From G965277745 sp965277745 (lineage in GTDB: Bacteria > Pseudomonadota > Gammaproteobacteria > Cardiobacteriales > Cardiobacteriaceae), in the NCBI GenBank assembly GCA_965277745.1, contig OZ255837.1:930001-994000 (forward strand): a stretch of 64,000 bases of DNA. The letters run 5' to 3'. Shown here one piece after another: positions 18,262-30,243 of the stretch; positions within the stretch are counted from its first letter, which is position 1, and the number at the start of each line of letters is the position of its first letter. The notes under the pieces were generated by a model. That model had not been told where the DNA came from. It did not search any database and was given only the letters and a program-made list of their open reading frames with translations. A program made the position numbers and the translations under genes.

Positions 18262-19723
18262 GATGATTGCGCAGCGGATAGACCAAAGCCATGATGATAG
18301 CATACAGGAGCAGGACACAGCCGAAGAGTGCGTTGCCGTAGCGCGCGTACGGGGTAATCCCGATGCGCGGCTGGATCCATCCCGAAAGGACGGCGTTGCG
18401 GAAACGAGGCAGTTTGGCGATGATGTCTCCCTGACTGTCGATGAGCGCGGTATAACCGTCGTTGGTGGCGCGCGCTATTTCGCGGCCGAGTTCGAGGGCG
18501 CGCATCTGATCCATCTGAAGATGCTGGTCGCCGGCGAGCGAATCGCCGAACCAGGCGTCGTTGGAGACATTGATCAGATATTGGGCGTGCGGCATCGCAT
18601 GGCGCACCACACGCCCGAACGCGCCTTCGAAACAAATCGAGACGCCGACCGGCACGCCGTTGGTAAGAATCGGCGCCTGATCGCTGTCGCCGCGCGAGAA
18701 ATCGTTCATCGGAAGATCGACGAAATCATCGAAAAAGCCAAACAGGGCGTGCAAGGGGATGAATTCGCCGAACGGTAGCAAATGCTCCTTGGAATAGCGT
18801 CCGCTGCCACGGCCAAGGGTGATTACCGAGTTGTAATAACTTCTCTGGGCACGACTGCCGGTGGGAATGCCGAGCACAATTGTCTGGCCTTTTTTGTAAT
18901 AGAGACTGTCAAGGGGATCAAGCACCGCTTCTCTGACCACTTCCTCGAGAAACGCCACGGCTGTCTCCGGCCAGATGATCACTGTTTCCTCGCGGCGACT
19001 CGTCGTTAGAATATACTGTTCCATGTCCTGCTTCATCCGTTCGCGATCGAACTTCTCGAGCGGCGTCGTGTTTCCCTGCACCAGGGCGACGGAAAATGGA
19101 TTGCCGATCGCGGAAGTGAACTGTAAAGACTGGGTGGTGATACTGACGGCGATCAGAAAGCCGACCACGATCACCGGCCAAAGCAACAGCTTTATGATGG
19201 CGTAGGCAAGCAAAGTCGAGACCAGCATCAGGATGAGACCGACGCCGAACTGTCCGGCAATCGGGACGATACCGGAGAAGATACCGTAAAGTTGGGTATA
19301 GCCGATGCTGAGCCAGGGAAAGCCGGTCAGCATATAGGAACGCAGCCATTCGCCGGCCATCCACAAAAGCGGAATCAGCAAGGCGCGGTACAAAGACGCC
19401 GGGCGGCTGCGCAGGAAATGCAGCCCGGCACCGACGGCGAGCGGATAAAGCGCCAGATAAAAGACCAAGACCACATTGGCGAGAATGGCGAAAAACCAGG
19501 AAGCGCCGCCATAGGAATGGAGACTGATATGCACCCAGTACACACCGGAGGCGAAATTACCCAGCCCGAAGAGAAAGCCGTAACGCATCGGATGATTGCT
19601 GTTCGGCTGCAGCCACAGTAAAGAGAGACCGGCAAGCGCGATCACCCCGAGGCACCAGTAATGAAAAGGGGCGAAGGCGAACGTCAGCAAGACGCCGCAG
19701 ATCGAAGCGAGCAGTGCGTACAT
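18224..19723 (-). CDS. lnt: Apolipoprotein N-acyltransferase
   Basis: Last step of lipoprotein maturation: N-acylates the lipid-modified Cys, letting lipoproteins enter the Lol route. 499 residues: about six TM helices in the first ~190 residues, then the nitrilase-like periplasmic domain with the triad Glu in IIWPETAVAFLEE, Lys in YSKEHLLPFGEFIP and Cys in VSICFEGAFG, then a closing TM helix. First gene of lnt-leuS-lptE-holA; divergent from glnE across 152 bp that must hold both promoters. Presence of lnt agrees with a diderm. Confidence 0.96.
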   Translation of the reverse strand: MYALLASICGVLLTFAFAPFHYWCLGVIALAGLSLLWLQPNSNHPMRYGFLFGLGNFASGVYWVHISLHSYGGASWFFAILANVVLVFYLALYPLAVGAGLHFLRSRPASLYRALLIPLLWMAGEWLRSYMLTGFPWLSIGYTQLYGIFSGIVPIAGQFGVGLILMLVSTLLAYAIIKLLLWPVIVVGFLIAVSITTQSLQFTSAIGNPFSVALVQGNTTPLEKFDRERMKQDMEQYILTTSRREETVIIWPETAVAFLEEVVREAVLDPLDSLYYKKGQTIVLGIPTGSRAQRSYYNSVITLGRGSGRYSKEHLLPFGEFIPLHALFGFFDDFVDLPMNDFSRGDSDQAPILTNGVPVGVSICFEGAFGRVVRHAMPHAQYLINVSNDAWFGDSLAGDQHLQMDQMRALELGREIARATNDGYTALIDSQGDIIAKLPRFRNAVLSGWIQPRIGITPYARYGNALFGCVLLLYAIIMALVYPLRNHHARALSSPFDRS

Positions 19724-19875
19724 GGCCTTTTCAGTACAAGGAAAAAAAGCAACAGTAACCTATTTTTCATCACCTCGAGCTTACCGCTTGGACATCGAAA
19801 ACCGGACGAAGCGTCTCCGCCGCGGTTTATCGAGGAAACGCCCTATCACCCCCGGGCGTGCTATCCTGACGAACG

Positions 19876-22818
19876 ATGAGAAGGAAAGAAAATGGCGAAA
19901 ACAAACGGCGGAGGCCGAACGATGGCGCGACTTCGGCGAAGAGGGCGAGCCCATTTCGCCGAACGAGGTGGGACGGCGAATTGGCAAAACCGCCGCGCGG
20001 TAAAGACAAGGCCATCCGTTTGAGCGCGAGACGATCGGCCTGGCGGCAAAGCTGGTCGGGAAAGGCGCCCGCATGGGCGGATCGCGCGGACATTTTGCAG
20101 CTGATCGAAGCGAGCCGCTATGGCGCGCGCCAGTTGCGCCGTCATCCCGAAATATTCGCGCTGTTGGAAGAAAATCCCGATTGGGCGACCCATGATTTCG
20201 CTGCCCGCCTCGCCGCCTTGCGGAAAGCGGAGAGTGAGGAAGCACTGATGCGCGGGTTGCGCATCGCCAAACACCGTTATCAGACAGCGCTGATTCACGC
20301 TGTCCTTTGCCATCGCCTGAGTCAGACGGATTTTCTCGCCGCCCTGTCGCATCTTGCCGCGGCGCTCGTCGATATCGCCCTTCACTGGCAATACCGGCGC
20401 CTCGTCGCGCGCTGTGGGCAGCCGCTCGACACGCGGGGCGAGGCACTGCGAATGGTGGTCTTCGCGATGGGGAAATTCGGCGGCGAAGAACTGAATTTCT
20501 CCTCGGATATCGACCTGATCTTCGCCTATCGCAGCGGCGGCGAAACCGTTTCTGCCGCCAGCGGCAAAACCCTTGATCATGAAGTCTTTTTCCGTAAACT
20601 CGCGCAGAAATTGATCGCTACCCTGGACACGCGCACCGAAGAAGGATTCGTCTATCGCGTCGATATGCGTCTTCGCCCTTTCGGGCAGAGCGGCCCGCTG
20701 GCGCTCACATTCGACGCGCTCGAAACCTATTACCAGTTGCACGGACGCGACTGGGAGCGCTACGCGATGATGAAAGCGCGGCCGGTTGCCGGAGACATCG
20801 CGGGCGGACAGGCGTTGCTCGAGGAACTCAAGCCGTTCATCTACCGTCGCTATCTCGATTATTCCGCCCTCGCCGCGATTGCCACGATGAAACGCGACAT
20901 CGACCGGCAAATTCGCGAGGCCGGCATGGAAAATCACCTCAAACTGGGATGCGGCGGCATCCGCGAAGCGGAATTTTCCGTGCAGGCCATGCAACTGGTT
21001 TACGGCGGGCAATATCCGCGTTTGCAAACACCGCGTTTTCTCGACGCACTCGCGCGTCTTGCCCGCTTGCGCTTGTGGGACGCCGCCGAGGCGGCGGCGC
21101 TTGGCGAGGCCTATTTGCGCTTGCGCAGCGTCGAGAACGCGCTGCAATTCGATGAGGAACGACAAACCCACCGGCTGCCGGAGAAAAGCGAAGATTGGCG
21201 GCGCTTGGCGCTCGCGAGCGGGTTTGCTTCGACAGAAGCGCTCGGCGCGGCATTGACGGCGGCGCGGGCGACGATCGAGGGCAAATTCGGCGAGATTTTC
21301 AGCAACGAAAACGCCGCCGCGACGGAACGGGAAAACGCCTTTGCCGAGCTTGACTGGCAGCGACCGGAGAAGCGCCACATCCGCTCGGCCTGTCTTCAGG
21401 AAGGGATGAAGGAAACCACGGCGAACGAACTGAGTGAACAGGCGGTCGCGTTCGCGGACGCTTTGCCGTGGCAGCGTTTAGCGGCGAAAACGCGCGCACG
21501 CCTCGAAACCCTGCTGCCGACGCTCTTTGCCATCGCGAGCCGGGAACAGGCACCGGCGCGGGCGGTTGCGGGCGTGCTCAAGTTGATCCGCGAGGTCAGC
21601 GGGCGCAGCGTGTATATCGGCATGCTCGACGAACAGCCGCGGCTGCTCGCCCACCTGCTTTCCATCGCCCGCGATTCCGGGTGGCTGATGCAGTTCATCT
21701 GCCAACATCCACTGGTACTCGACGACGTCCTGAGCGAACGCGAAAATGTCGGGGAACACGAGCGCCTGGCGGCCGATCTCCGCGCCCGTCTGCAAGGACT
21801 CGACGAGGAAGCGTGGCTGCACGCGCTGCGCGATTTCAAACACGTTCAGCTGTTCAAGGTCGCCTGGGCGGACATCCATGGCAAGCTGTCCCTGATGCAG
21901 GTGAGCGACAATCTCAGCCTGATCGCCGAACTCGTCCTGCGTCACGCCTACCGTAAAGCCTACGAAACCTTGTCTTCCCGCCACGGAAAACCGCGTGCCG
22001 ACGATGGCAGCGAGGCGACTTTCGCGATCATCGGCTACGGTAAACTGGGTGGATTCGAGCTTGGCTACGGTTCGGATCTCGACCTGGTTTTCCTCTATGA
22101 CGACCGCCGCGCCCAGGGAATGAGCGACGGGGAACGGTCGATTCCCAACCAGCTGTTTTTCACCCGTCTCGCGCAGCGGATAAGCAATTATCTTGCCGCG
22201 CCGTCGATGAGCGGCGTGCTCTACGCGATCGATACGCGCCTGCGCCCCGGCGGGAAATCCGGTATGCCCGTCGCCTCGCTGGAGGCGTTTCGCGAATACC
22301 AGCGCAATCACGCCTGGGTATGGGAGCATCAGGCCTTGACCCGCGCCCGCCCTGTTCTCGGTGATTCCGCCTTGTGCGCGGCGTTCGCGGCGATCCGCCG
22401 TGAAGTGCTGACGCGCCGGCCGGCGGCCGATTTGCGCGAACAGGTGCTCGCGATGCGAAAGAAAATGCGCGAAAACTCGGCACGGCCCGATGCGACCCGG
22501 TTTCATCTCAAACAGTCCGAAGGCGGGCTGATCGATATCGAATTCATCGTCCAATATCTGCTTCTCGCACACGCGAGCGAAGAACCGATGCTCGTGCGCA
22601 TGAGCGACAACATCCGTCAGCTCGCGGCGCTGGAGGCGAGCGGAATCCTCCCGTCGCGCGACGCGATGACCCTGCGAGACGCCTATCGTCGCCTGCGCGG
22701 CGCGGCCCACCGCACCTTTCTCGACCAGCGTGGCGCGATGGTGGCGGCGGCGCCCTGGGAGGAACTGCGCGGAGAAATCCGCCGCGTCTGGCGGCAAGTT
22801 TTCGGACACGCCGATTGA
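19876..22818 (+). CDS. glnE: Glutamine synthetase adenylyltransferase/adenylyl-removing enzyme
   Basis: Controls glutamine synthetase by adenylylation and phosphorolytic de-adenylylation in response to PII. 980 residues, slightly longer than the usual ~950; the first ~65 residues are basic and unconserved, so the true start could be internal. Two nucleotidyltransferase domains are present: FGGEELNFSSDIDLIFAY near residue 205 (removing domain) and YGKLGGFELGYGSDLDLVFLYD near 725 (transferase domain), each with the GS/DxD catalytic motif. A helical linker separates them. The ORF is intact over 2.9 kb. Long antisense ORFs inside it are shadows of high-GC coding sequence. Confidence 0.96.
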   Translation: MRRKENGENKRRRPNDGATSAKRASPFRRTRWDGELAKPPRGKDKAIRLSARRSAWRQSWSGKAPAWADRADILQLIEASRYGARQLRRHPEIFALLEENPDWATHDFAARLAALRKAESEEALMRGLRIAKHRYQTALIHAVLCHRLSQTDFLAALSHLAAALVDIALHWQYRRLVARCGQPLDTRGEALRMVVFAMGKFGGEELNFSSDIDLIFAYRSGGETVSAASGKTLDHEVFFRKLAQKLIATLDTRTEEGFVYRVDMRLRPFGQSGPLALTFDALETYYQLHGRDWERYAMMKARPVAGDIAGGQALLEELKPFIYRRYLDYSALAAIATMKRDIDRQIREAGMENHLKLGCGGIREAEFSVQAMQLVYGGQYPRLQTPRFLDALARLARLRLWDAAEAAALGEAYLRLRSVENALQFDEERQTHRLPEKSEDWRRLALASGFASTEALGAALTAARATIEGKFGEIFSNENAAATERENAFAELDWQRPEKRHIRSACLQEGMKETTANELSEQAVAFADALPWQRLAAKTRARLETLLPTLFAIASREQAPARAVAGVLKLIREVSGRSVYIGMLDEQPRLLAHLLSIARDSGWLMQFICQHPLVLDDVLSERENVGEHERLAADLRARLQGLDEEAWLHALRDFKHVQLFKVAWADIHGKLSLMQVSDNLSLIAELVLRHAYRKAYETLSSRHGKPRADDGSEATFAIIGYGKLGGFELGYGSDLDLVFLYDDRRAQGMSDGERSIPNQLFFTRLAQRISNYLAAPSMSGVLYAIDTRLRPGGKSGMPVASLEAFREYQRNHAWVWEHQALTRARPVLGDSALCAAFAAIRREVLTRRPAADLREQVLAMRKKMRENSARPDATRFHLKQSEGGLIDIEFIVQYLLLAHASEEPMLVRMSDNIRQLAALEASGILPSRDAMTLRDAYRRLRGAAHRTFLDQRGAMVAAAPWEELRGEIRRVWRQVFGHAD

Positions 22819-23143
22819 TCGAGTGGCAGGGTTTAGCCGTGTGTTTATGTGAACACCCGGTGAGACCACTGTCTTGCGCGCGCCGCCGGGAAAGGGCGTT
22901 GGGAAGACGAAAAGACGGGTAATCGCCTTCGGGCGGGATCGACGTGCCCTTCGGTATCACGGCGCGCGCATATTGTCGCCGTGGCGGCTGCGGCGGCCAA
23001 TGACATAGGCGCCATCGCCTCATCAAAGCAAATATCCTCTTCGTTTTCACCACGGACGTCATCGTCAACGATAGAAATGGCGCAAGAACTGCCGCGAAAG
23101 CGAGGAGCAGTTTCCTCGCGCCCTGCAAAAAATTACCGTAATA
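22819..23143. other. Gap between glnE and the CDI locus
   Basis: No supported gene. GC falls sharply toward 23130, marking the boundary of the CDI locus and its promoter region. Confidence 0.4.
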
Positions 23144-23172
23144 TTGACAAAAAAAGGCGATATTATGATATA
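23144..23172 (+). promoter_or_regulatory. Candidate sigma70 promoter of the CDI locus
   Basis: A perfect -35 TTGACA at 23144-23149 precedes an AT-rich stretch. With 17-bp spacing the -10 would be GATATA (23167-23172); TATGAT at 23164 is closer to consensus but spaced 14 bp. It lies ~145 bp before the cdiB start codon in the only AT-rich part of the gap. Confidence 0.5.
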
Positions 23173-23316
23173 AAGAAAATCTATCCTAACCGACACAGCA
23201 GCGATGATTGATCCATCTTCCATAACCGCGCGCCTTGAGGCGCAAGAAGGAGCGGTCGAATCCTTGCCCGTAGCGGGCCGCGAAGCCAGGAAGCGCGAAG
23301 CGGAGGAGCGCGCGTC

Positions 23317-25088
23317 GTGATTTCCCCCCCCCGTCGCGTCGCTGTTTTCGTTTCGCGAACGCGGGCATTGTTTTCGCGGCAAGTGTGTTTTTGGCGCTTC
23401 TGCCCGCGCAAGCCCGCGCGCAAACCACCACCGATGAAGCGGCAATACAGGCGCGACAAATCACGCGCGACCGCGCGGCGGAAGAACGTCAACGAAAACG
23501 GCAGCGGAATCGGCGCGACCATCGCCCGCCGAGCGGGGCAAGCGCCGCGCCGCCTCCCAAGGCGATGGCGAAAACGGACGCCGCCTGCCTGACGATCGAG
23601 ACGATCGCCGTACGCGGCGTCGAACGATTGCCGCAACAGGCAATACGGGCGCTGACAAGCTCTTACGAGGGAAAATGCCTCGGCCTTTCCGAACTCAACA
23701 CCCTGCTCGAGCAGCTGACGTTTTTATACGTTGACAAAGGCTATATCGCCTCGCGCGCGTTTCTGCCGGAACAAGACCTCTCCGATGGCGCGCTCGAAAT
23801 CATCGTCGTCGAAGGCCGCCTCAAGGGCATCGTCCTCGATGGCGAGGCGGGCAGCGACAAAAGCGAGATCCGCATGGCCTTTCCGGCGATGATCGGCGAG
23901 CCGGTCAATCTGCGTGATATCGAGCAGGGGCTCGATCAACTCAATCGTTTGCGCGTCAACAACGCCACGGTCGCCCTCGACGCCGGCAAAGCCCCCGGCG
24001 ATTCGATTCTGTCCGTTACCAGGAACCAGGGCAAACACTACGATGGAAGTGTTGGTTTCGACAATATCGGGGCGTCGGCGACGGGCGAGTATCAATCGCG
24101 AATCGATTTCGCCGTCGAAGACGTCTTCCACTTGAACGAGCGGTGGCGCTTCAGCTATCAGCGTTCCATGGCGCGCAATCCCTGGTCTTTTTCCCATGCG
24201 CCGGGCGGGGACACCTACACGGGCGCCTTTTCCCTGCCGTACGGCTATTGGACCTTCACCCTGGACGGCTTGTCGAGCACATACGATTCACGGATCGACG
24301 GCGCCCTCTCCGCCATCGACACTTCAGGGCGCTCACGCGCTGTCAGGGCGAGCCTGTCGCGGGTTGTGCACCGTGACCGCCGCTCGATCACTTCCCTTAG
24401 CGGCACTCTCGCATGGAAACGGACGGAGAATTTCATTTTGGGCAGCCGCCTCAAGGTTTCCAGCCGTGATCTGTCCATAGGCAGTCTCGAACTGCTTCAT
24501 TCACGAAGACTATGGAACGGTCAACTGCTGGCGTCGGCGAGTTATCACCGCGGACTGGGTCTGTTTGGATCCTTCGATGACAAAACCGCCCCCGCCGGTT
24601 CGCCGAAAGGGCGGTTTCGGCGCGTCAATGTCGGCCTCGACTATTTTCGCCCCCTGCGCTTCGGACACTTTGACGCGACCTACAGCGGGCAGCTTTCCGG
24701 CCAATACAGCCCGGATCGTCTCTTCGCCTCGGAACAGCTCGCCTACGGCGGCTATGGCACCGTGCGCGGCCTGCGCGAATCGGCGCTGTTCGGCAATCGC
24801 GGCGTGATGACGCGCCATGAATTCGCCCTCTAGCTGCCGCGCGCGGGCAGCCTGACGAAGGCCTTCGGGCAGATCGAGGCTTACGCCGCGCTCGATTTTG
24901 CCCGTGTGTTTCCGCAACGGGCGGCGGCGATCGAGGGCGGAAATCTCGCCGGCGCGACCATCGGTCTGCGCGGCCGCGGCGGCAGGGTCGGCTTCGATCT
25001 TTCGTGGTCGGACATCTTCGCCGCTTCCAGGCATTTGGCGGTCGCCGATGCGGGGCTTCTGTACGCGAGAATCAGTCTTTCCTTTTAA
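23317..25088 (+). pseudogene. cdiB: TpsB/CdiB two-partner outer-membrane transporter, off by a poly-C frameshift and an amber codon
   Basis: FhaC-type transporter that secretes the downstream CdiA-like exoprotein. The best start is GTG 23317 behind GGAGGAG. The codons after it run into nine C residues. With ten Cs (or seven) the frame enters the main ORF and gives a good signal peptide: FANAGIVFAASVFLALL, then PAQARA before QTTTDE. With nine it does not. The POTRA domain (IETIAVRGVERLPQQAIRAL, GYIASRAFLPEQDL) and a 16-strand barrel follow. An in-frame TAG at 24831-24833 interrupts RHEFAL-stop-LPRAGSLTKAF, where Gln fits; the frame then continues to TAA 25088 and ends in ARISLSF with a C-terminal Phe, as outer-membrane barrels do. 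Confidence 0.85.
23324..23332 (+). repeat. 9-C homopolymer after the cdiB start codon
   Basis: Nine consecutive C residues lie five bases after GTG 23317. Length sets the reading frame: 7 or 10 Cs join the start codon to the transporter ORF, 9 does not. Poly-C tracts at the 5' end of surface-protein genes are classic slipped-strand phase-variation switches. Homopolymer miscall is the alternative. Confidence 0.75.
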
Positions 25089-28000
25089 TGGAAATAGTTT
25101 ATAAATAGACAACGCTGGGGACAGGATAAAAACGGGAGTAGTACCTTATGGCTTCATACGCGAAAAGAAGAAAGAGACGATACAGCACCAGAGCGGCCCC
25201 GCTGGGGCAACGGCTTGTCGCCTATGGCCTGTGTTTTCTCGTCGCCTTCCAGGCGCCGCTGCTTCAGGCGGCGGCGAATCGTCCGGCGCTGAGCCACGCG
25301 GCCAACGGCGTGCCTGTGGTCAATATCGTCGCCCCCAACGCCGCGGGCCTTTCCCATAATCGATACGAGCGCTTCGATGTCGCCCGGCCAGGCGCGATCC
25401 TGAACAATTCGAGAGAAAATCTCCAGCGCTCGCAACTCGGCGGATTGCTCCAAGGCAATCCCAATCTCCGCGATAGCGCCGCGGCGCGGGTCATTGTCAA
25501 TGAAGTGACCGCCGCCAACCGTTCCCTTCTCGCAGGGCCGCTCGAAGTGCATGGCGCCGGCGCCGAGGTCGTCATCGCCAACCCGAACGGCATCACCTGT
25601 AACGGCTGCGGTTTTATCAACACGCCGCGGGTCACCCTGTCGAGCGGTCGTCCCGAGTTCGATGACAAAGGGGCTTTGCAGCGCCTCGTCGTCGAGGGCG
25701 GCACGATCGATATCGGTTCGAAAGGCGCCAACTTCACGAGCGCCGACACCTTTGCCCTGGTGTCGCGCAAGATCCACATCGGCGGTCCGGTCACCGGGCG
25801 CGGCGGTATCGACGTGCTCGCCGGACACAACCGCTACGCCTACCGCTCGCGATCGCTCACGCCGCTTGCGCCCGATGGCGAGCCCCCGCGGTGGCGATCG
25901 ATTCGTCGCTTTTAGGCGGCATGTATGGCGGGCGCATCGCGATCATCGCGACCGACAAAGGCGCTGGCGTGCATATGTCGGGCCAGATGGCGGCGAACGC
26001 CGACGCGATGACGATACGCGGCGACGGCAAACTGGTGCTCGGCGAAGTTCGCGCGAAAAAGGCGCTCACCGCGAATTCGCGAAGCGACGCGGTGCAGGTC
26101 AAAGGGGCCTTGTTTTCCGATCACGCCGTCGCGCTTGGCGGCAAACGCGGGGTCGCGCTCGATGACGGAGCGCGGGTCGCCGCCGCGGGGGCGGTTTCGC
26201 TGGCCGGAAAAACGGTTTCGCTGGGCAAGGCGGCGCTTGTCGCCTCGGGCGTGGACGAGGACGGTCACCAGGCGGCGCGCGGCGCCTTGACCGTCACCGC
26301 CGAGCGCCTTGTCGCCGGCGCCGGGCAACTGGCGGCGGGTGAGGCATTGACGGTGAACGCCGCCGTCATCGATCTCGATCGTGCCGTCGATGACGGCGGC
26401 GATGCGCTGCGTTCCCTGGGGAAAATCACCCTGAACACGGAGCGCGTATCCGCGCGCAACGCGCGGGTGACGGCGCTGGGGACGATGCGGCTGAACGGGA
26501 AATCGTCTCTTGCCCTCGACGGGGGACGCTACGCGAGCGCCGCTGGGGTCCTCGTCGACGCGGGCGACCTCGAAACGAGCGCGACCCTGCGCAGTGAAAA
26601 CACGGTCACCTTGCGCGCGCGCAGCGGCGGCATCGTCAATCGTGGCCGGATCGCCGGCGACAAGGGCGCGATCCTGCGCGCGGCGAAAAACGTTCGCAAT
26701 CACGGCGAGGTGTCCTCCGCAACGTCAATCGCCCTCGACAGCGCGGGCGGCGCGTCGCGCTATCGCCTCGACGGCAAGCTGCGCAACCGCAACGGCGACC
26801 TTCTCGCCGAACGCGACCTGAGCATCGTCGGGCTCGGTTCCGCGCGGGCGGGCGCGATCGAGAACATATCCGGCGTCATCGAGGCGGTGGGCGGCGATCT
26901 GAGCCTGGCGGCGCAGACGATCACCAACGCGAGAGACAAGCTCGTCGTCGGCAACACGTCGACCACCCGGGTAACACAGGCCGGCAATACCACGACCACG
27001 ACCGTGACCACCCGCGAAACGATCGAGGACAGTTCGGCGGCGGCGAAGCTGCTCGCCGGCGGCGCCCTCACCGTCGACGCCGCGATGCTCACCAACAGCT
27101 ACAGCGAGATCGCCGCCAACGGCGACATCCGTCTGCGCGCCGACCAAGTGGACAACCGCGGCCGCGATCTCATCGAAACGGTGGAAAAAACCCATGTGAC
27201 CAAACGCCGCGTGCGCTATTGCAAACACCGCATCTTGGGTGGATGCGTCGACCACGGCCATCGAACCGTGACCACACGCCGTTTCGACAGCGCCTCTTCG
27301 ACCTACGCGGCGGCGTTCGCCACCATTGCCGCCGGCGGCACCCTCGACGCCCAGGTCAGCGGCTATCTGAACAACGAGGCGGTGCGTGAAGGGGCGGCGC
27401 AGATCGGCCTGGCCTCCGGCAGCCGCGCCCTCGCCGCGGCCACGGTGAACGGTGCCGCGGCGCCAGCGCGTGTCAATCTGGAGCCGCTGGCGCTCGCCCG
27501 CGACGCCCTCTTCGATCGCGGCGCCCTATTCCGGCTGAGCGCCGCAGCGAACGCGCCGTTTTTGCTCGAAACCCGTCCGCAATTCATCGATCCGGGCAAA
27601 TTTCTCGGCTCGGATTTCTTTCTCGAGCGGGTCGGCGGCTACCATCCCGAGCACACCCTGCGCCGTTTCGGCGACGCCTACGTCGAAACGCGCCTGGTGC
27701 GCGACCAGCTCTTCGCCCTCGGCGATCACCGCACCCTCGGCGAGGCGAGCGACGTCCGCGCCCGGATGCGCGCCCTGTATGAAAACGCCATCGACGCGCG
27801 CAAAGAACTCGCGCTCACCATCGGCCTCGCCCTGACCCCGGCGCAAATAGCGAGACTGGGCAAGGACATCGTCTGGCTCGAAAAACAGCGCGTGCGCGGT
27901 GAAGAAGTGCTCGTCCCGCGTGTCTATCTCGCCGCGGCCAGAGCGCCCCATCTCGATGCGGCAAGCGCGCGAATCCACGCCACCCGGGCCGACGTGCACG

Positions 28001-29487
28001 CCGCCCTCTTGCGCAACTCCGGCACCCTCGCCACCCGCGACGGGCTGACGATCACCGCCGAAAAAGCCGTCCTCAACCGCGGTGGCGGACTGTTCGCGGG
28101 CAGCGATCTCGTCGTCGCCGGCGGGGCCTTGTTCGCCGACACCTCGGGCACCGTTTCGGCGCAGGAAGTGCGCATCCGCGCGCAGGATATTCTCAACGAC
28201 AGCGCCAAAATCCGCGATCGCCACGACAACGGCTTCAGCGACCGCGAGCAGCAAAGGGCGCGTATCGAAGCCGGCGGCGATTTGCGCGTAGAAGCCGACG
28301 CCACCCTCGCCGCCGCCGGCGGACGCTTTGTCTCCGGTGGCGACATGCGCCTTTCCGGCGGCAAAACCGTGGAACTTGGCGCCCTTGCCCTCGAACGTCT
28401 CGCCGAAGACACCTTAAGCGGCGGCTACAACCGCGACAGCGCCCTCACCCACCGCCTGACCACCGTGGACGCGGGCGGGCGGCTCAATATCCATTCCGGG
28501 GGAGATCTCACGCTGCGCGGCGTCACCACCGCCTCGGGCGGAGACAGCGCCCTCGGCGGCGAAGGCGCGGTGACGATCGCCTCGGTTCAGGACCGCGAGC
28601 GCAAAGACTTCAAGCTCGACATCGAAACGGGCGGCATGTTCGGCGTCGAAACCAACATCCGCGAACAATCGGCGCTACTCGAAACCCAGGCGACGCGCCT
28701 GACCTCCGGCGGCAAGCTGACGATCACCGCCGGGAAAAAAGACCTCACCCTCACCGCCGCCAAACTGCACAGCGAAGACCAAACCACCCTCGCTGCCGCG
28801 CAAGGCACAGTCGCGCTGTTGAGCGATAGCGACATCGACTACGAACAGAAAAAACGCCGCGAAGAAGACGCCCTGTGGTGGAACGACAGCGACAAGGACC
28901 ATGTCCACGAGACCATCGAACACGTCGAAATCACCGCGGGCGGCGGCCTTGCCATCGACGCCGGCGAAGGCATCGTCATCGAATACCACAAAACCGGCGA
29001 CCTTCAGGCTTCAATCGACCAACTGTCCGCCTCCCCGGGCCTCGAATGGCTCGGCACGCTGAAAAACGATCCGCGGGTCGACTGGACGGGAGTCGAAGCC
29101 CAGTTCGAGGAATGGAATTACCACCATCAGGGGCTGACCGAAGCCGGCGCCGTCCTCGTCTCGATCGTGGTCGGCGTGGTCAGCGGCGGCGCCCTGTCCG
29201 GTCTGTCCGCGGCACTCGCGCAGGGGATGGGGATGGCGGCGAACGGCATGGCCCAGGCCGCCTTGCAGGCCGGGCTCAACGCCCTGGCGAGTCAGGCGAG
29301 CGTCGCCCTGATCAACAACAAGGGAAACGTCGGCGCGGCACTGAAAAGCCTCGGTTCCTCCGCTTCCCTGCGTTCGCTGGCGACAGCGATGGTCGCGGCG
29401 GGGCTGACCACCCAGCTCGGCGCCACGGCGGGCGACCTGCCGAAGACCGCGCCGCTCACCGCGCGGGTAAGCCAAGACATCCAGCGC

Positions 29488-29802
29488 GGCCTGATGCGGG
29501 CGACGGTACGCGCTGGCGTCTCGACGGCGATCCAGCGCGGCGCCCTCGATGACAACCTCGTTCTCGCCCTGCGCCAGGAAGCGGCGGCCGTCATCGGCGA
29601 AAACGCGGCGCAGGAAATCGGCGCGGCCTACCACGGCGGTAAACTGAACAAAGTCGCCCAACTGGCCGCCCACGCGGCGGTCGGCTGCGCGTCCGGGGCG
29701 TTCGGCGGGGTCGCGGGAGAAGTCACCGGTGAAATTCTCGAACGGCGGATACGAGCGCGGCTCGATCGTGAACTGGACGACGGCGAAATCACCCGCGAAG
29801 AA
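29488..29802 (+). repeat. Pretoxin segment duplicated at 31067-31411
   Basis: This part of cdiA is repeated almost identically downstream of the immunity gene. The downstream copy has a 30-bp insertion after GGCTGCGCG, encoding ten extra residues in the AVGCASGAFGG region. Both copies end at the codons for EITREE. Shared sequence of this length could serve for recombination between toxin modules. Confidence 0.9.
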
Positions 29803-30243
29803 GCGGAGGCGCTCGCCGAAGACCTGCGCGAAGAAGGGGTCGATATCGCGAGACTCGCGGCCGGCCTCGGCGCGGCGCTTGGCGGCGGCGAAGTCACCAC
29901 GGCGGCTGACGCCGGAGAGACGGCGGCAAAAGAGAACGCCTTCTGGGTGCCGCTCATTATGCTTGCCGGGGCGCTTTGGACGGCGTACGATGTCGCGACC
30001 ACCTATCGCGAGGAAGGCGGCGAAGGGGTACTGAAACAGCTTGCGCTCGACGGGGCGATCACCGTCGCCACGGGCGGGGCCGGCAAGATCGTCTACAAGG
30101 TCGGCGGCAAGGTGTTCAAATCGGCGCCGAAAGCCTTTCAGGCGGTTAAGAAAGCGGGGTTGTGGAGGAAGGGGGCAAAGAGGGGACTGAAACCGAAGCC
30201 TGGTTCGGTAGGTGGTGACGGAGCGAAAAAACCTTTTTCAACT

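Noticed and set aside
19861..22869. Long minus-strand ORFs opposite glnE (up to ~500 codons)
   Set aside because: Antisense shadows of a high-GC coding sequence; no recognisable product, and glnE is certain on the plus strand.
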